NCBI RefSeq assembly: GCF_014055025.1
Contig: NZ_CP059571.1
Span: forward strand, 310,001-374,000
DNA: 64,000 bases
Source: Neisseria bacilliformis
Lineage (GTDB): Bacteria; Pseudomonadota; Gammaproteobacteria; Burkholderiales; Neisseriaceae
Direction of reading: 5' to 3'
Part shown: one piece after another, positions 1-8,395 of the stretch
Layout: every line of letters starts with the position of its first letter
Position numbering within the stretch: the first letter of the stretch is position 1
The notes under the pieces: generated by a model
Databases searched by the model: none
What the model was told of the DNA's origin: nothing
What the model saw: the letters and a program-made list of their open reading frames with translations, nothing else
Program-made: the position numbers and the translations under genes

Positions 1-468
1 CTGGCCAAGCGCAAAATTCGTCCGCGCAAATGGGGCGCATACGCCGCCGACCCCAATGGAAAAATGCTGTGGGCAACCGACAAACCCTACGACACCCCCG
101 AAGCCGCCTCGGCAGACGCGCTGAAAGAATGCCGCGCCAAAGACGGCCCCAACTGCCAAATCTACAACATTTACAGCAATCTGTGCTTTGCCGTGGCGCA
201 GGGGCAGCGCAGCGGCAAACCCTTTACCGCCTTCGGCTACGGCCCCACCGAAAAGATCGCCAAAAGCGTAGGCGTGGCCAACTGCCGCGACCAGGGCGCG
301 CAAAACTGCGAACCCGTCCCCGGCGCGCCCGCCTCCTGCGCCGTGCCCTGCAACCTTGTTACCGACAAAACCTGCCGCTACGAAGACCCCGCCTATATCG
401 TGCCCAGCAAAGGCAAGCGAATGCACAAAATGCCTGCGCTGCTGACGCGTCCGGAGCCGGGCAAATAA
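1..468 (+). CDS. DUF4189 domain protein, 5' partial
   Basis: The frame is open from the first base of the window, so the N-terminus and any signal peptide lie upstream. The visible part is cysteine-rich and matches the DUF4189 type: a KWG..Y start, a TDKPYDTPEAASADAL segment, then NLCFAVAQG, a GYGPT motif and a C-terminal SCAVPCN...CRYEDP block. No function is established for the family, which is usually exported. The next gene downstream is a close paralogue sharing the same blocks, so this is a tandem duplication. The gene ends with TAA and no terminator is obvious before the next gene. Confidence 0.75.
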   Translation: MAKRKIRPRKWGAYAADPNGKMLWATDKPYDTPEAASADALKECRAKDGPNCQIYNIYSNLCFAVAQGQRSGKPFTAFGYGPTEKIAKSVGVANCRDQGAQNCEPVPGAPASCAVPCNLVTDKTCRYEDPAYIVPSKGKRMHKMPALLTRPEPGK

Positions 469-562
469 GGCGGCCTGTCCTTTAACCCCATCGATTTTTT
501 AACCACCATAAATAAGGAATGATTATGCTGTCTCACTGCTGGCCGCCGCCGCGCTGAGCACC

Positions 563-1153
563 TTGCTGGCAGGCTGCCAGGGCTCGCTTGCCTACGAACT
601 GTTGCAGGCTGCCAAGGGCAACAACGCCCCCACTTCCGCGCAGGAAGTCGAATCCATGATGCCGGTTGTGGAAGCAATGAAAGATTTGCCTTCCAAAGCG
701 GAACTGGCCACGCGCAAAATGCACCCGCGCAAATGGGGCGGATATGCCGGTTCGCCCGAAATCAAAATGCTGTGGACAACCGACAAAGCCTTCGACACCC
801 CCGAAGCCGCCTCGGCAGACGCGCTCAAACAATGCCGCCAGGCCGGCGGCAAAAACTGCAAAACCGTCGTCCTTTACAGCAATCTGTGCTTTACTCTGGC
901 GCAGGGACGGCGCAACGGCAAACTCTTTGACGCCATCGGCTACGGCCCCACCCACGAGTTTGCCAAAATAACGGCAACGGGCAACTGCCAAAACCAGGGC
1001 GGCCAGGGCTGCCACCCCACCGTCGGGGCAACTCCCTCCTGCGCCGTCCCTTGCAACGTCATCACCAACACATCCTGCCGCTACGAAGACCCGGGGATCA
1101 TCTTCCCTGAAAAAGGTATGAAAATTAAAAAGATACCGTCGTTTTTCCGCTAG
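563..1153 (+). CDS. DUF4189 lipoprotein paralogue with disrupted signal peptide frame
   Basis: This is the second tandem DUF4189 protein, with the same TDK...DTPEAASADAL, YSNLCF, GYGPT and CAVPCN...CRYEDP blocks as its neighbour. The given start is the TTG at 563. Upstream in this same frame the codons read VSLLAAAALSTLLAGC, a signal peptide ending in a lipobox, but the frame has no ATG or GTG. The ATGs at 519 and 525 are preceded by a good AAGGA site but run into TGA in another frame. One missing base near 519-535 explains both facts. The protein was therefore probably an outer-membrane lipoprotein, and is now either broken or affected by a sequence error. Confidence 0.65.
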   Translation: MLAGCQGSLAYELLQAAKGNNAPTSAQEVESMMPVVEAMKDLPSKAELATRKMHPRKWGGYAGSPEIKMLWTTDKAFDTPEAASADALKQCRQAGGKNCKTVVLYSNLCFTLAQGRRNGKLFDAIGYGPTHEFAKITATGNCQNQGGQGCHPTVGATPSCAVPCNVITNTSCRYEDPGIIFPEKGMKIKKIPSFFR

Positions 1154-1171
1154 GCGGGTTTGAAAGGATTG

Positions 1172-1227
1172 GAGGCCGTCTGAAAACCGGTTTCGGCTGC
1201 GCCGGAACGGCGTTTTCAGACGGCCTC
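1172..1227. terminator. Inverted DUS pair, likely terminator
   Basis: Two DUS copies in opposite orientation enclose a GGCTGCGCCG-type core and can form a stem-loop directly after the DUF4189 gene. Inverted DUS pairs are known to act as terminators in Neisseria. That it does so here is inferred. Confidence 0.6.
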
Positions 1228-1236
1228 TGCCGTGAT

Positions 1237-1346
1237 GTAGGGTGTGTGGCGCAGCCACGCACGCGGTTTCAGGGTTTTCGGGGAGGACTCGGATTTGGTG
1301 ATGCGGCAGAGAACGCGTGCGTCGCCTTGGGGCAACACACCCTACC
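1237..1346. repeat. GTAGGGTGTGT / ACACACCCTAC inverted repeat
   Basis: The element opens with GTAGGGTGTGTGGCGCAGCC and closes with a reverse-complement arm ending ACACACCCTAC. Related arms occur near 8290, 13830, 16303, 24979, 40729, 43551 and several times between 53600 and 54135. It looks like a dispersed non-coding repeat family. Confidence 0.6.
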
Positions 1347-1475
1347 TTAATGTCGGAGGCCGTCTGAAAAGGAGGACGGGCGTTGTAAACGGGTATTTCG
1401 GATTGAGGCCGTCTGAAAAACGAATTTTCGCCGTGCCGAAACTGCGTTTTCAGACGGCCTTTTAAAGGAACAACG

Positions 1476-1985
1476 ATGAAATCCAAACTGTTCAAGCTGC
1501 TCAAACAAGCCGCGCAAATCCTGCTGGTGGTTTCGGCGGTGGGTTTCGGCGCGGACTGGCTGCGCCGTCCCGATGTGCCCGCCGATGCGGCGCAGATGGC
1601 CGTGCCCGCCGCCGACGGGCAGACGGCGACGCTGGCGCAAATCAGCGCGGGGCGAACCGCCGTGCTGTATTTTTGGGGAAGCTGGTGCGGCATCTGCAAA
1701 CACACTTCGCCCGCCGTGCAGCGGCTGCATGAAAACGGCACGCCCGTAGTCGGCGTGGCCTTGCGCTCGGGCAGCGCGGCGGAAGTGCGCGGCTATATGC
1801 GGCGGCAGGGGCTGGATTTCGCCACGGCCGACGACCCGCAGGGCGACATCGCGCGGTGGTGGGGCGTGCGAGTTACGCCGACCATTGTGCTGGTGAAAAA
1901 CGGCAGAATCGTCCACAGCACCACGGGCATCGCCAGCTATTGGGGCTTAGCGGCGCGGGTGTGGCTGGCCGACCGGTTGGGCTGA
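1476..1985 (+). CDS. Membrane-anchored thioredoxin-like disulfide oxidoreductase (TlpA/ScsD type)
   Basis: The 169-residue protein has one N-terminal membrane segment (about residues 11-25) and a periplasmic thioredoxin fold. The redox motif WCGIC is at Cys71 and Cys74, inside FWGSWCGICKHTSP. A later TPT segment supplies the usual cis-proline. Such proteins exchange thiols and disulfides in envelope proteins, for example in cytochrome maturation or copper tolerance. The partner cannot be read from context. The ATG follows AAAGGAAC at good spacing, and a DUS pair lies on each side, so the gene is probably monocistronic. Confidence 0.85.
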   Translation: MKSKLFKLLKQAAQILLVVSAVGFGADWLRRPDVPADAAQMAVPAADGQTATLAQISAGRTAVLYFWGSWCGICKHTSPAVQRLHENGTPVVGVALRSGSAAEVRGYMRRQGLDFATADDPQGDIARWWGVRVTPTIVLVKNGRIVHSTTGIASYWGLAARVWLADRLG

Positions 1986-1996
1986 CGCAAGGTTCG

Positions 1997-2036
1997 AGGC
2001 CGTCTGAAAACCGGAAATTCGGTTTTCAGACGGCCT
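1997..2036. terminator. Inverted DUS pair between convergent genes
   Basis: Two DUS copies face each other around a short ACCGGAAATTCGGT loop. The pair lies between the convergent thioredoxin and TerC genes and could terminate both. Confidence 0.7.
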
Positions 2037-2049
2037 GATGTGTTTGGCT

Positions 2050-3027
2050 TTATTTGTTTTTTTCTATTTTGCGGCTGTATGCCAGCGAGGTGAGGACGGA
2101 TGCGCCCAGTGCGCCGAAGACGACGGCGAGGGAGACGGCGACGGGGATGTGTATCCAGTGGAGGAGGAGCATTTTGCCGCCGATGAAGCTCAGTACGAAG
2201 GCGAGGCCATAGTTGAGGAAGACGAAGCGGTCGGCCATGTCGGCGAGCAGGAAGTACATGGCGCGCAGGCCGAGGATGGCGAAGATGTTGGAGGTGAGGA
2301 CGATGAAGGGGTCGGTGGTTACGGCGAAGACGGCGGGGATGCTGTCTACGGCGAAGACGACGTCGCTTAATTCGACCATGACGAGGACGAGCAGTAGGGG
2401 GGTGGCGAGGCGGCGGCCGTTTTCGCGGGTGAAGAATTTTTCGCCGTCGAGGGTTTGGCTGACGCGGATGTGTTTTTGCAGCCATTGCAGGATGGGGTTT
2501 TGCGAGAGGTCTGCGTCTTCGTCGCCGCTTTGGCGGATCATTTTGATGCCGGTGTAGAGCAGGAATGCGCCGAAGAGGTAGAGTATCCATTCGAAGCGGG
2601 AGACGAGTACCGCGCCGACGAAGATCATGACGGCGCGCAGGATAATCGCGCCGAAAACGCCGTAGAGCAGGATGCGGTGCTGGTATTGCGGGGGGATTTT
2701 GAAGTAGCCGAAGATGAGCAGGAAGACGAAGAGGTTGTCCACGGCCAGCGATTTTTCGAGGACGTAGCCGGTGAAGTATTCCATGACTTTGGTTTTGGCC
2801 AGCTCGTGGCCGTAGGCGGGGTTGGTGGCGATTTCCCAGTAGAGCCAGCCGGCGAAGGCGCAGGAGGCGGCAATCCAGACGGCGGTCCAGGCGAGGGCTT
2901 CTTTGGTGCTGACTTTGTGGCTGCCGTTTTTTTTGAGAGTCAGCATGTCGATGGCGATCATGAGGAGGACGGCGGTGAGGAAGACGCCGTAGAAGAGGGG
3001 GGAGCCGATGTTGGGTTCTGCGCTCAT
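2050..3027 (-). CDS. TerC/Alx family membrane protein
   Basis: This 325-residue polytopic membrane protein matches the TerC family and is close in length to E. coli Alx. Two acidic membrane motifs typical of the family are present: EKSLAVDNLFVF (Asp97) and VELSDVVFAVDSIPAV (Asp222 and Asp228). Family members have been linked to manganese or other metal export and to tellurite or pH response. The specific substrate here is inferred. The frame extends further upstream, but the ATG at 3027 follows an AGAAAG site and starts the conserved region. No yybP-ykoY riboswitch was recognised in the short upstream gap. Confidence 0.85.
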   Translation of the reverse strand: MSAEPNIGSPLFYGVFLTAVLLMIAIDMLTLKKNGSHKVSTKEALAWTAVWIAASCAFAGWLYWEIATNPAYGHELAKTKVMEYFTGYVLEKSLAVDNLFVFLLIFGYFKIPPQYQHRILLYGVFGAIILRAVMIFVGAVLVSRFEWILYLFGAFLLYTGIKMIRQSGDEDADLSQNPILQWLQKHIRVSQTLDGEKFFTRENGRRLATPLLLVLVMVELSDVVFAVDSIPAVFAVTTDPFIVLTSNIFAILGLRAMYFLLADMADRFVFLNYGLAFVLSFIGGKMLLLHWIHIPVAVSLAVVFGALGASVLTSLAYSRKIEKNK

Positions 3028-3077
3028 GGGGCTTTCTTTCTGTTTGGTGTGTGTTTGTGTTTGGTGTGGTGGCAATC

Positions 3078-3127
3078 AGGCCGTCTGAAAACGTTTTTCG
3101 CGGCGGGAAAACGTTTTCAGACGGCCT
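3078..3127. terminator. Inverted DUS pair
   Basis: Opposed DUS copies surround an AACGTTTTTCGC...AAACGTT stem. It lies just after the 3' end of sspB (minus strand) and before terC, so it can separate the two transcription units. Confidence 0.65.
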
Positions 3128-3145
3128 TTGCCTTGGATGCCGCGT

Positions 3146-3595
3146 TTATTTGACGAATTTGAGGACTTTTTTGCGTGTGCCGTTTTCGGGGGGCGTTTTG
3201 TCGGGTTCGTCTGCGCCGCTGCGGTTTTCAGACGGCCTTTTTTCGGGCTGTTTTTGTTCCGCCGCGCTGTTTTCGCCGGGTTCGTAGGGTTCGACTTCAA
3301 AGCCCATGCCTTCGCCGGTTTCGCGGGCGAAGATGCCGGAGATGTGGCCGACGGGTATCCAGATGTCGTGCGCCACGCCGGAGAAGCGGGCGGAGAAGTT
3401 GACCCATTCGTTGTCGATGGTGAGGTTGCGGGCGGCGGCGGGGCCGATGTTGAGGACGATTTCGTTGTCGCGCACATACTGCATGGGGACGCGGGTGTGG
3501 CTGTTGACCCACGCGGCGATGTGGGCAGTGTGGCCGTTGTCGTTGCACCATTCGTAGAGGGCGCGGAGCAGGTAGGGTTTGGTGCTGCTGTTCAT
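3146..3595 (-). CDS. sspB: Stringent starvation protein B, ClpXP adaptor
   Basis: The 149-residue protein has the SspB fold at residues 1-110, starting with STKPYLLRALYEWCNDN and including HTRVPMQYV and PVGHISGIFARE. A charged, poorly conserved linker follows, then the C-terminal KKVLKFVK, which resembles the ClpX-binding tail of SspB. In the family this protein delivers ssrA-tagged substrates to ClpXP. It starts 9 bases after the sspA stop, so the two form an operon. A DUS at 3227-3236 lies inside the linker codons, so the flexible linker has tolerated an uptake word. Confidence 0.93.
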   Translation of the reverse strand: MNSSTKPYLLRALYEWCNDNGHTAHIAAWVNSHTRVPMQYVRDNEIVLNIGPAAARNLTIDNEWVNFSARFSGVAHDIWIPVGHISGIFARETGEGMGFEVEPYEPGENSAAEQKQPEKRPSENRSGADEPDKTPPENGTRKKVLKFVK

Positions 3596-3604
3596 GACGG
3601 CTCC

Positions 3605-4210
3605 TCAGCGGCGCATGGCTTTTTCGGCGGGGGTGAGCGCGTCGATGAAGGCTTCGCGCTGGAAGATGCGTTCGGCGTATTTCAGCAGGGGGGCGGCGGT
3701 GCGGCCGAGTTTGATGCCATAGTGGTCGAGCCGCCACAAGAGGGGGGCGAGGGCGACGTCGATCATGGAGAAGTCGTCGCCCATGATGTATTTGGTGCGC
3801 GAGAACATGGGGGCGAGCATGGTCAGCCCCTGGGCGACGGCTTCACGGGCTTTGCTTTGTTCTTTGCTTGTGGATTCGGGGGCTTCGAGTATTTGGACGT
3901 GGCTGAACAGCTCGCGTTCGAGGCGGTAGAGCACGAGGCGGCCGCGGCCGCGCTGGACGGGGTCGCCGGGCATGAGCTGGGGATGGGGGAAGCGTTCGTC
4001 GATGTATTCGTTGATGATGTTGGATTCGTGCAGGATCAGGTCGCGCTCAACCAAAACGGGGACTTGGTTGTAGGGGTTCATGATGGCGAGGTCTTCGGGT
4101 TTGTTGAAGATGTCCACGTCTTTGATTTCAAAATCCATGCCTTTTTCGTAGAGGACGAAGCGGCAGCGGTGGCTGAACGGGCAGGTGATGCCGGAGTAGA
4201 GAATCATCAT
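3605..4210 (-). CDS. sspA: Stringent starvation protein A, GST-like RNA polymerase-associated protein
   Basis: The 201-residue protein has a glutathione S-transferase fold: an N-terminal thioredoxin-like part (MMILYSGITCPFSHRCRFVL), the NPYNQVPVL and HESNIINEYIDERFP segments, and an all-helical C-terminal half. SspA binds RNA polymerase and affects starvation and acid responses; it does not act as a transferase. In Neisseria it also affects virulence gene expression. It is first in the sspA-sspB operon. The ATG at 4210 is the only sensible start. Confidence 0.93.
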   Translation of the reverse strand: MMILYSGITCPFSHRCRFVLYEKGMDFEIKDVDIFNKPEDLAIMNPYNQVPVLVERDLILHESNIINEYIDERFPHPQLMPGDPVQRGRGRLVLYRLERELFSHVQILEAPESTSKEQSKAREAVAQGLTMLAPMFSRTKYIMGDDFSMIDVALAPLLWRLDHYGIKLGRTAAPLLKYAERIFQREAFIDALTPAEKAMRR

Positions 4211-4397
4211 GTCGTGTTGCTCCTGTGCGGTTGGAAACAGGCCGCCGCCGTAAAGCGGACGCGCCTGATGTGTTTGAAAAATAAGGGAATGATACAGAAT
4301 GCCGTCTGAAAAATCCAGAAAAAGGCTCTAATGCGCTGTTTATTAAAACAAAAAAGCGGAATCCGCAGATTCCGCCTTTGCTCGTTGCCGTTGCTGT

Positions 4398-5183
4398 TTA
4401 ATGCACGTCTTTCCAGTATTCTTTTTTCAGGAAATAGGCCAGCGGCAGCATGACGGCCAGAAGGAAGATCATCACGATGTAGCCGATCTGTTTGCGCTCG
4501 ACCTGCGCCGGTTCGCCCATGTACACCATGAAGGCGACGAGGTCTTTGGCGTATTCGTCATACTCTTTGGCGATGACTTTGCCTTCGGGCGTTTTGCGGG
4601 TCATGGTGCCGGTGGATTCCCAGTAGAGTTTGGGCACGGAGTTGCCGTGTGCGTCTTTCACCATCACCGGCTGGCCTTTGGCATCGAGCTCCACAGCCTG
4701 CACGCCCTGCTGCTGCCACAGCGGGTGCGGCATGCCGACTTTGTCGAACACGGTGTTGTTCCAGCCGGTCGGGCGGGTCGGGTCTTTGTAGAAGCCGCGC
4801 ATGTAGGCGTAGAGGTAGTCCGCGCCGCGCGAGCGGGCGATCAGCGACAGATCGGGCGGTGCCGCGCCGAACCATTTTTTGGCGTCGGCGGGGCTCATGG
4901 CCGAGTGCATCACGTCGCCCACTTTGTCGGTGGTGAACATCAGGTTGTTTTTGATCTGGTCTTCGGTCAGGCCGATGTCGCGCAGGCGGTTGAAACGCAT
5001 ATTGCTGGCCGAGTGGCACGACAGGCAGTAGTTGGTGAAAATCTGCGCGCCGCGTTGCAGGCTGACCTGGTTACCCAAATCGATGTCCGCTTTTTCGTAT
5101 GCGGCGTGGCCGCTGGCTCCGGCGATGCCGAAGGGTGTTGCCAAAGCGAAGGCAACAATCCATTTTTTCAATGTGTTTTTCAT
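4398..5183 (-). CDS. petC: Cytochrome c1 of the bc1 complex
   Basis: The 261-residue protein has a signal peptide (residues 1-25), a haem-binding CLSCH motif at residues 53-57, and a C-terminal membrane anchor ending KKEYWKDVH. The axial methionine region is probably in the DVMHSAMSP segment. It carries electrons from the Rieske centre to soluble or membrane cytochrome c. The open frame extends 10 codons upstream, but the ATG at 5183 follows GAGGG and starts a typical signal peptide. It is last in petABC, 13 bases after petB. Confidence 0.95.
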   Translation of the reverse strand: MKNTLKKWIVAFALATPFGIAGASGHAAYEKADIDLGNQVSLQRGAQIFTNYCLSCHSASNMRFNRLRDIGLTEDQIKNNLMFTTDKVGDVMHSAMSPADAKKWFGAAPPDLSLIARSRGADYLYAYMRGFYKDPTRPTGWNNTVFDKVGMPHPLWQQQGVQAVELDAKGQPVMVKDAHGNSVPKLYWESTGTMTRKTPEGKVIAKEYDEYAKDLVAFMVYMGEPAQVERKQIGYIVMIFLLAVMLPLAYFLKKEYWKDVH

Positions 5184-5196
5184 TTTGCCGCCCTCG

Positions 5197-6546
5197 TCAG
5201 ATATTGGTTGCAAACAGATACGCGCCGATCAGGGTAATGGCGGCGTAAACGAAGAACATGACCTTCTGCCTGCCCGTGCTCATGGTTACGCGTTCGGGTA
5301 CGGGCTTGGTTTTGTCCAGCTTGCTGTAAAACGGCATGCCCAGGAAGAACGCGAAGTAGATGCAGGAGAGGATGCGGGCGACGATGGTGCGGGTGTCGGT
5401 GGCCACCATCGCGCCGAGGATGCCCAGCCCGATGAAGGAGATGACGAACAGCACCAGCGCGGTTTTGAAAACCGGGCCGCGGTAGCGGACGGATTTGACG
5501 GGCGAGCGGTCGAGCCACGGTAAGAGGCCGATCAGCACCACGGCCGCGCCCATGCCGATCACACCCCACACCTGCGTGCCGGCAAACGACGGGATGGCGC
5601 GCAAGATGGCGTAGAACGGGGTGAAGTACCACACCGGCGCGATGTGCGCGGGGGTTTTCAGCGGGTCGGCGGGGTCGAAGTTGGGGCTTTCGAGGAAGTA
5701 GCCGCCGCCTTCGGGGGCGAAGAACATGACCGCGCAGAACACGATCAGGAACACGACCACGCCGAGGATGTCTTTGACGGTGTAGTAGGGGTGGAAGGGG
5801 ATGCCGTCGAGCGGGACGCCGTTTTCGTCTTTGAGTTTTTTGATTTCCACGCCGTCGGGGTTGTTCGAGCCGACTTCGTGCAGGGCGATGATGTGCGCGA
5901 CGACCAAGCCCAAAAGCACCAGCGGCACGGCGATGACGTGCAGGGCGAAGAAGCGGTTGAGCGTGGCGTCGGAGATGGTGAAGTCGCCGCGTATCCAAGT
6001 GGACAAATCCGGGCCGATGACGGGGATGGCGGAGAACAGGTTGATGATCACCTGCGCGCCCCAGAACGACATCTGACCCCACGGCAGCAGGTAGCCCATG
6101 AAGGCTTCGGCCATCAGGGCGAGGAAGATCAGCGAGCCGAACACCCACACCAGTTCGCGCGGTTTTTTGAACGAGCCGTAAATCAGGCCGCGGAACATAT
6201 GGAGATAAACGACGATGAAGAAGAAAGACGCGCCGGTGGAGTGCATGTAGCGGATGATCCAGCCGCCGGAGACGTCGCGCATGATGTATTCCACCGCTGT
6301 GAAGGCGGCGGGCAGGTTGTACTGGTTCAGGTTGCCGTCGGGCTTGAAGTTCATCACGAGGAAGATGCCGCTGACGATTTGGATCACCAGCACCAGGAGT
6401 GCGAGCGAGCCGAAGTAGTACCAGAAGTTGAAGTTTTTCGGCGCGTAGTATTCGGAGAGGTGTTCGCGCCACATTTTAGACAGGGGGAAGCGCGCGTCCA
6501 CCCAGTCCAACAATGCCTTTGCTTTGCTATTGGTTTGGTTTGCCAT
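5197..6546 (-). CDS. petB: Cytochrome b of the bc1 complex
   Basis: The 449-residue multi-spanning protein has the two haem-ligand pairs expected for cytochrome b, His102/His116 and His203/His218. The quinol-site motif reads PVWY, the usual beta/gamma-proteobacterial form of PEWY. LLPWGQMSFWGAQV is also diagnostic. It oxidises ubiquinol in the inner membrane and passes electrons to the Rieske protein and across to haem bH. The ATG at 6546 has an AAGGGA site. It is the middle gene of petABC. Confidence 0.96.
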   Translation of the reverse strand: MANQTNSKAKALLDWVDARFPLSKMWREHLSEYYAPKNFNFWYYFGSLALLVLVIQIVSGIFLVMNFKPDGNLNQYNLPAAFTAVEYIMRDVSGGWIIRYMHSTGASFFFIVVYLHMFRGLIYGSFKKPRELVWVFGSLIFLALMAEAFMGYLLPWGQMSFWGAQVIINLFSAIPVIGPDLSTWIRGDFTISDATLNRFFALHVIAVPLVLLGLVVAHIIALHEVGSNNPDGVEIKKLKDENGVPLDGIPFHPYYTVKDILGVVVFLIVFCAVMFFAPEGGGYFLESPNFDPADPLKTPAHIAPVWYFTPFYAILRAIPSFAGTQVWGVIGMGAAVVLIGLLPWLDRSPVKSVRYRGPVFKTALVLFVISFIGLGILGAMVATDTRTIVARILSCIYFAFFLGMPFYSKLDKTKPVPERVTMSTGRQKVMFFVYAAITLIGAYLFATNI

Positions 6547-6564
6547 GTTGAAGTCCCTTGTTTT

Positions 6565-7149
6565 TTATGATTCTTCGCCGACCAGGATGGTGGTGTCGCT
6601 CAAATATTTGTGCGGGGGGACAACCAGGTTGGTCGGTGCGGGAACGCCGGAATAGACGCGGCCTGCGATGTCGAATTTGGAACCGTGGCAGGGGCAGAAG
6701 AAGCCGCCTTTCCAGTCCGCGCCCAAATCGGCGGGGGCGATGTCGGGGCGGTAGGTCGGCGAGCAGCCCAAGTGGGTGCAGATGCCGATGGCGACCAGAA
6801 TGTTGGGTTTGATCGAGCGGGTTTCGTTCTTGCAGTCTTCTGGCTGGTGGTCCACGTCGGAATTGGGGTCGGCGAGCATGCCGTCCAGGCTTTTGAGGTC
6901 TTTGACCTGCTGGTCGGTGCGGTTGACCACCCAGATGGGTTTGCCGCGCCATTCGGCGGTAAGCATTTGTCCCGCTTCGATTTTGCTGACGTCGATTTCC
7001 ACCGGCGCGCCGGCGGCCTTGGCTTTTTCCGAGGGGAACCAGCTGGCGACGAAGGGCGTTGCCACGCCTGCGGCCGCCACGCCGCCCGCTCCGGCCGTCG
7101 CCAGCACGAGGAAGCGGCGGCGGCCTTGGTTGATTTCTTGATTTTCCAT
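6565..7149 (-). CDS. petA: Rieske iron-sulfur subunit of the bc1 complex
   Basis: The 194-residue protein starts with a twin-arginine type signal (GRRRFLVLATAG) that also serves as the membrane anchor. The 2Fe-2S cluster motifs CTHLGC and CPCHGS are intact. The frame has earlier starts (TTG 7173, ATG 7161). I chose ATG 7149 because an AGGATG site sits about 9 bases before it and MENQEIN is a plausible Neisseria start. It is first in petABC, so its upstream region carries the operon promoter. Confidence 0.93.
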   Translation of the reverse strand: MENQEINQGRRRFLVLATAGAGGVAAAGVATPFVASWFPSEKAKAAGAPVEIDVSKIEAGQMLTAEWRGKPIWVVNRTDQQVKDLKSLDGMLADPNSDVDHQPEDCKNETRSIKPNILVAIGICTHLGCSPTYRPDIAPADLGADWKGGFFCPCHGSKFDIAGRVYSGVPAPTNLVVPPHKYLSDTTILVGEES

Positions 7150-7197
7150 TGTTTCAGTCATCCTGAGATTCAAAATACCGAGCCATTAAACTCCGCA

Positions 7198-7227
7198 ATT
7201 TTACCCGAATTGCCGAGCCTACTTAAA
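7198..7227 (-). promoter_or_regulatory. Candidate petABC promoter
   Basis: On the minus strand TTTAAG (7222-7227) and TAAAAT (7198-7203) are separated by 18 bases, upstream of petA. The match to a sigma-70 promoter is moderate and no regulator site is obvious. Confidence 0.4.
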
Positions 7228-7270
7228 GCACTATTTAAAATAAGGTAAATTTTTGAAGTGTTTTTTGACT

Positions 7271-8020
7271 TTAAGCAGGGTTTTGTTCGTCGAAAAAGCA
7301 GACGGGGATGCCGAATTCGCAGCCGGCGGCTTCGGCCAGTGCCCGTATGCCGCCGCGCTCGGTGGCGTGGTGGCCGGCGGCGATGAAGGCGGTGCCGGTT
7401 TCGTGCGCGAGGTGGTATTGGGCTTCGGAGATTTCGCCGGTGAGGTAGATTTGCGCGCCTTCGTCTATGGCCGTCTGAAAAAAGCCCTGCGCGCCGCCGG
7501 TGCACCAGGCGATGCGCTTGGCGGGGGTGTCGGACGGGGCGATCAGGGTGGGCGTGCGGCCGAGTTTCGCCGCCACTTGCGCGGCCACTTGCGCCGCCGT
7601 CTGCGGCTGTTGCAGGTGGCCGATGTGCAGCAGGTTTTGTTCGCCGCAGGTGTGCTCGGTCTGCCAACCCATCAGTTTGGCAAGCCGGGCGTTGTTGCCC
7701 AGTTCGGGGTGGGCGTCCAGCGGCAGGTGGTAGCCGGCCATGCCGATGCCGTGGCGCAGCAGGGTTTCGATGCGGGTTTTTTTCCAGCCGGTGATGGTTA
7801 CGGGTTCGCTTTTCCAGAAGAGGCCGTGGTGGACGAGCAGCAGCTGTGCGCCCTCGGCGGCGGCAAATTCGATGGCGGCCAGGCTGGCGGTTACGGCGGC
7901 GGCGATTTTGCCGACGTGTTCCGTGCCTTCCACTTGCAGGCCGTTGGGGGCGTAGTCTTTGAACAGGCGGGTTTGCAGGGTGTCGTCGCACCAGGCAATG
8001 ATGTCGCGGAGGGCGGGCAT
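7271..8020 (-). CDS. Nif3-like dinuclear metal centre protein (YbgI/NIF3 family)
   Basis: The 249-residue protein matches the Nif3/YbgI family. Metal-ligand segments are LLVHHGLFW, PLDAHPELGN and the C-terminal AGHHATERGG, which carry the expected His, Asp and Glu residues. Members form toroidal hexamers with a dinuclear metal site; the reaction is not established despite the label 'GTP cyclohydrolase type 2-like'. A DUS copy lies in frame near 7470 in a less conserved stretch. The ATG at 8020 begins the conserved PALRDIIAWCD segment. Confidence 0.88.
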   Translation of the reverse strand: MPALRDIIAWCDDTLQTRLFKDYAPNGLQVEGTEHVGKIAAAVTASLAAIEFAAAEGAQLLLVHHGLFWKSEPVTITGWKKTRIETLLRHGIGMAGYHLPLDAHPELGNNARLAKLMGWQTEHTCGEQNLLHIGHLQQPQTAAQVAAQVAAKLGRTPTLIAPSDTPAKRIAWCTGGAQGFFQTAIDEGAQIYLTGEISEAQYHLAHETGTAFIAAGHHATERGGIRALAEAAGCEFGIPVCFFDEQNPA

Positions 8021-8395
8021 GGGTGTTCCTTGTCGGTTTTAAAAGGCGCGGCATTGTAGCGGAATACGGGGAGGCCGTCTGAAAACTGCATTTGCGGTTT
8101 TGGCTGCGCCGAAGCTCCGTTTTAACTTCGTTGAAGCTGCGCTTTCAGACGGCCTGTTTTTTAGTGGGTACAGATCAAAAGTATCCGATGTAGGCCGGGC
8201 TTCAGCCCGGCAAAATATCGGAGAAATGGTGGGTTAGCCGGGCTGAAGCCCAGCCTACGATGGGCAATTTTATTGTTTTCCCAACCTCAAACTGCGTGCG
8301 TGGCTGCGCCACACACCCTGCCTAAATGGCGGAGGCCGTCTGAAAACCGCAAATGCAGTTTTCAGACGGCCTTTTGCTTTGCAGAACGCGCTGTG
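8021..8395. other. Gene-free interval made of repeats
   Basis: No coding region was seen. It contains a DUS-flanked composite element (8072-8155), a MITE-like inverted repeat (8163-8280), a GTAGGGTGTGT-family arm (about 8290-8322) and a further DUS pair (about 8333-8371) next to the prlC 3' end. Confidence 0.6.
8163..8280. repeat. MITE-like inverted repeat with GTAGGC(C/T)GGGCTTCAGCC arms
   Basis: The element starts with TAGTGGGTACAG and contains two opposed arms based on GGGCTTCAGCCC around a CAAAATATCGG centre. A close relative, with both ends better preserved, lies at 25048-25173, and a shorter fragment at about 26386-26430. It has no coding capacity. Confidence 0.65.

Larger units (their letters stand above)
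1154..1475. other. Gene-free interval filled by DUS pairs and a GTAGGGTGTGT repeat
   Basis: No coding signal is visible here. The interval holds an inverted DUS pair at 1172-1227, a GTAGGGTGTGT-type inverted repeat at 1237-1346, a lone DUS near 1362, and a second DUS pair at 1406-1460 that ends just before the ribosome binding site of the next gene. Confidence 0.6.

Noticed and set aside
3028-3145. yybP-ykoY manganese riboswitch before terC
   Set aside because: The space is short and mostly a DUS pair. No conserved riboswitch core was recognised.
2038-4309. Plus-strand acidic frames across terC and sspAB (such as 2455-3153 and 3128-4309)
   Set aside because: They are glycine/aspartate/valine-rich mirror images of minus-strand genes with established families, and lack ribosome binding sites.
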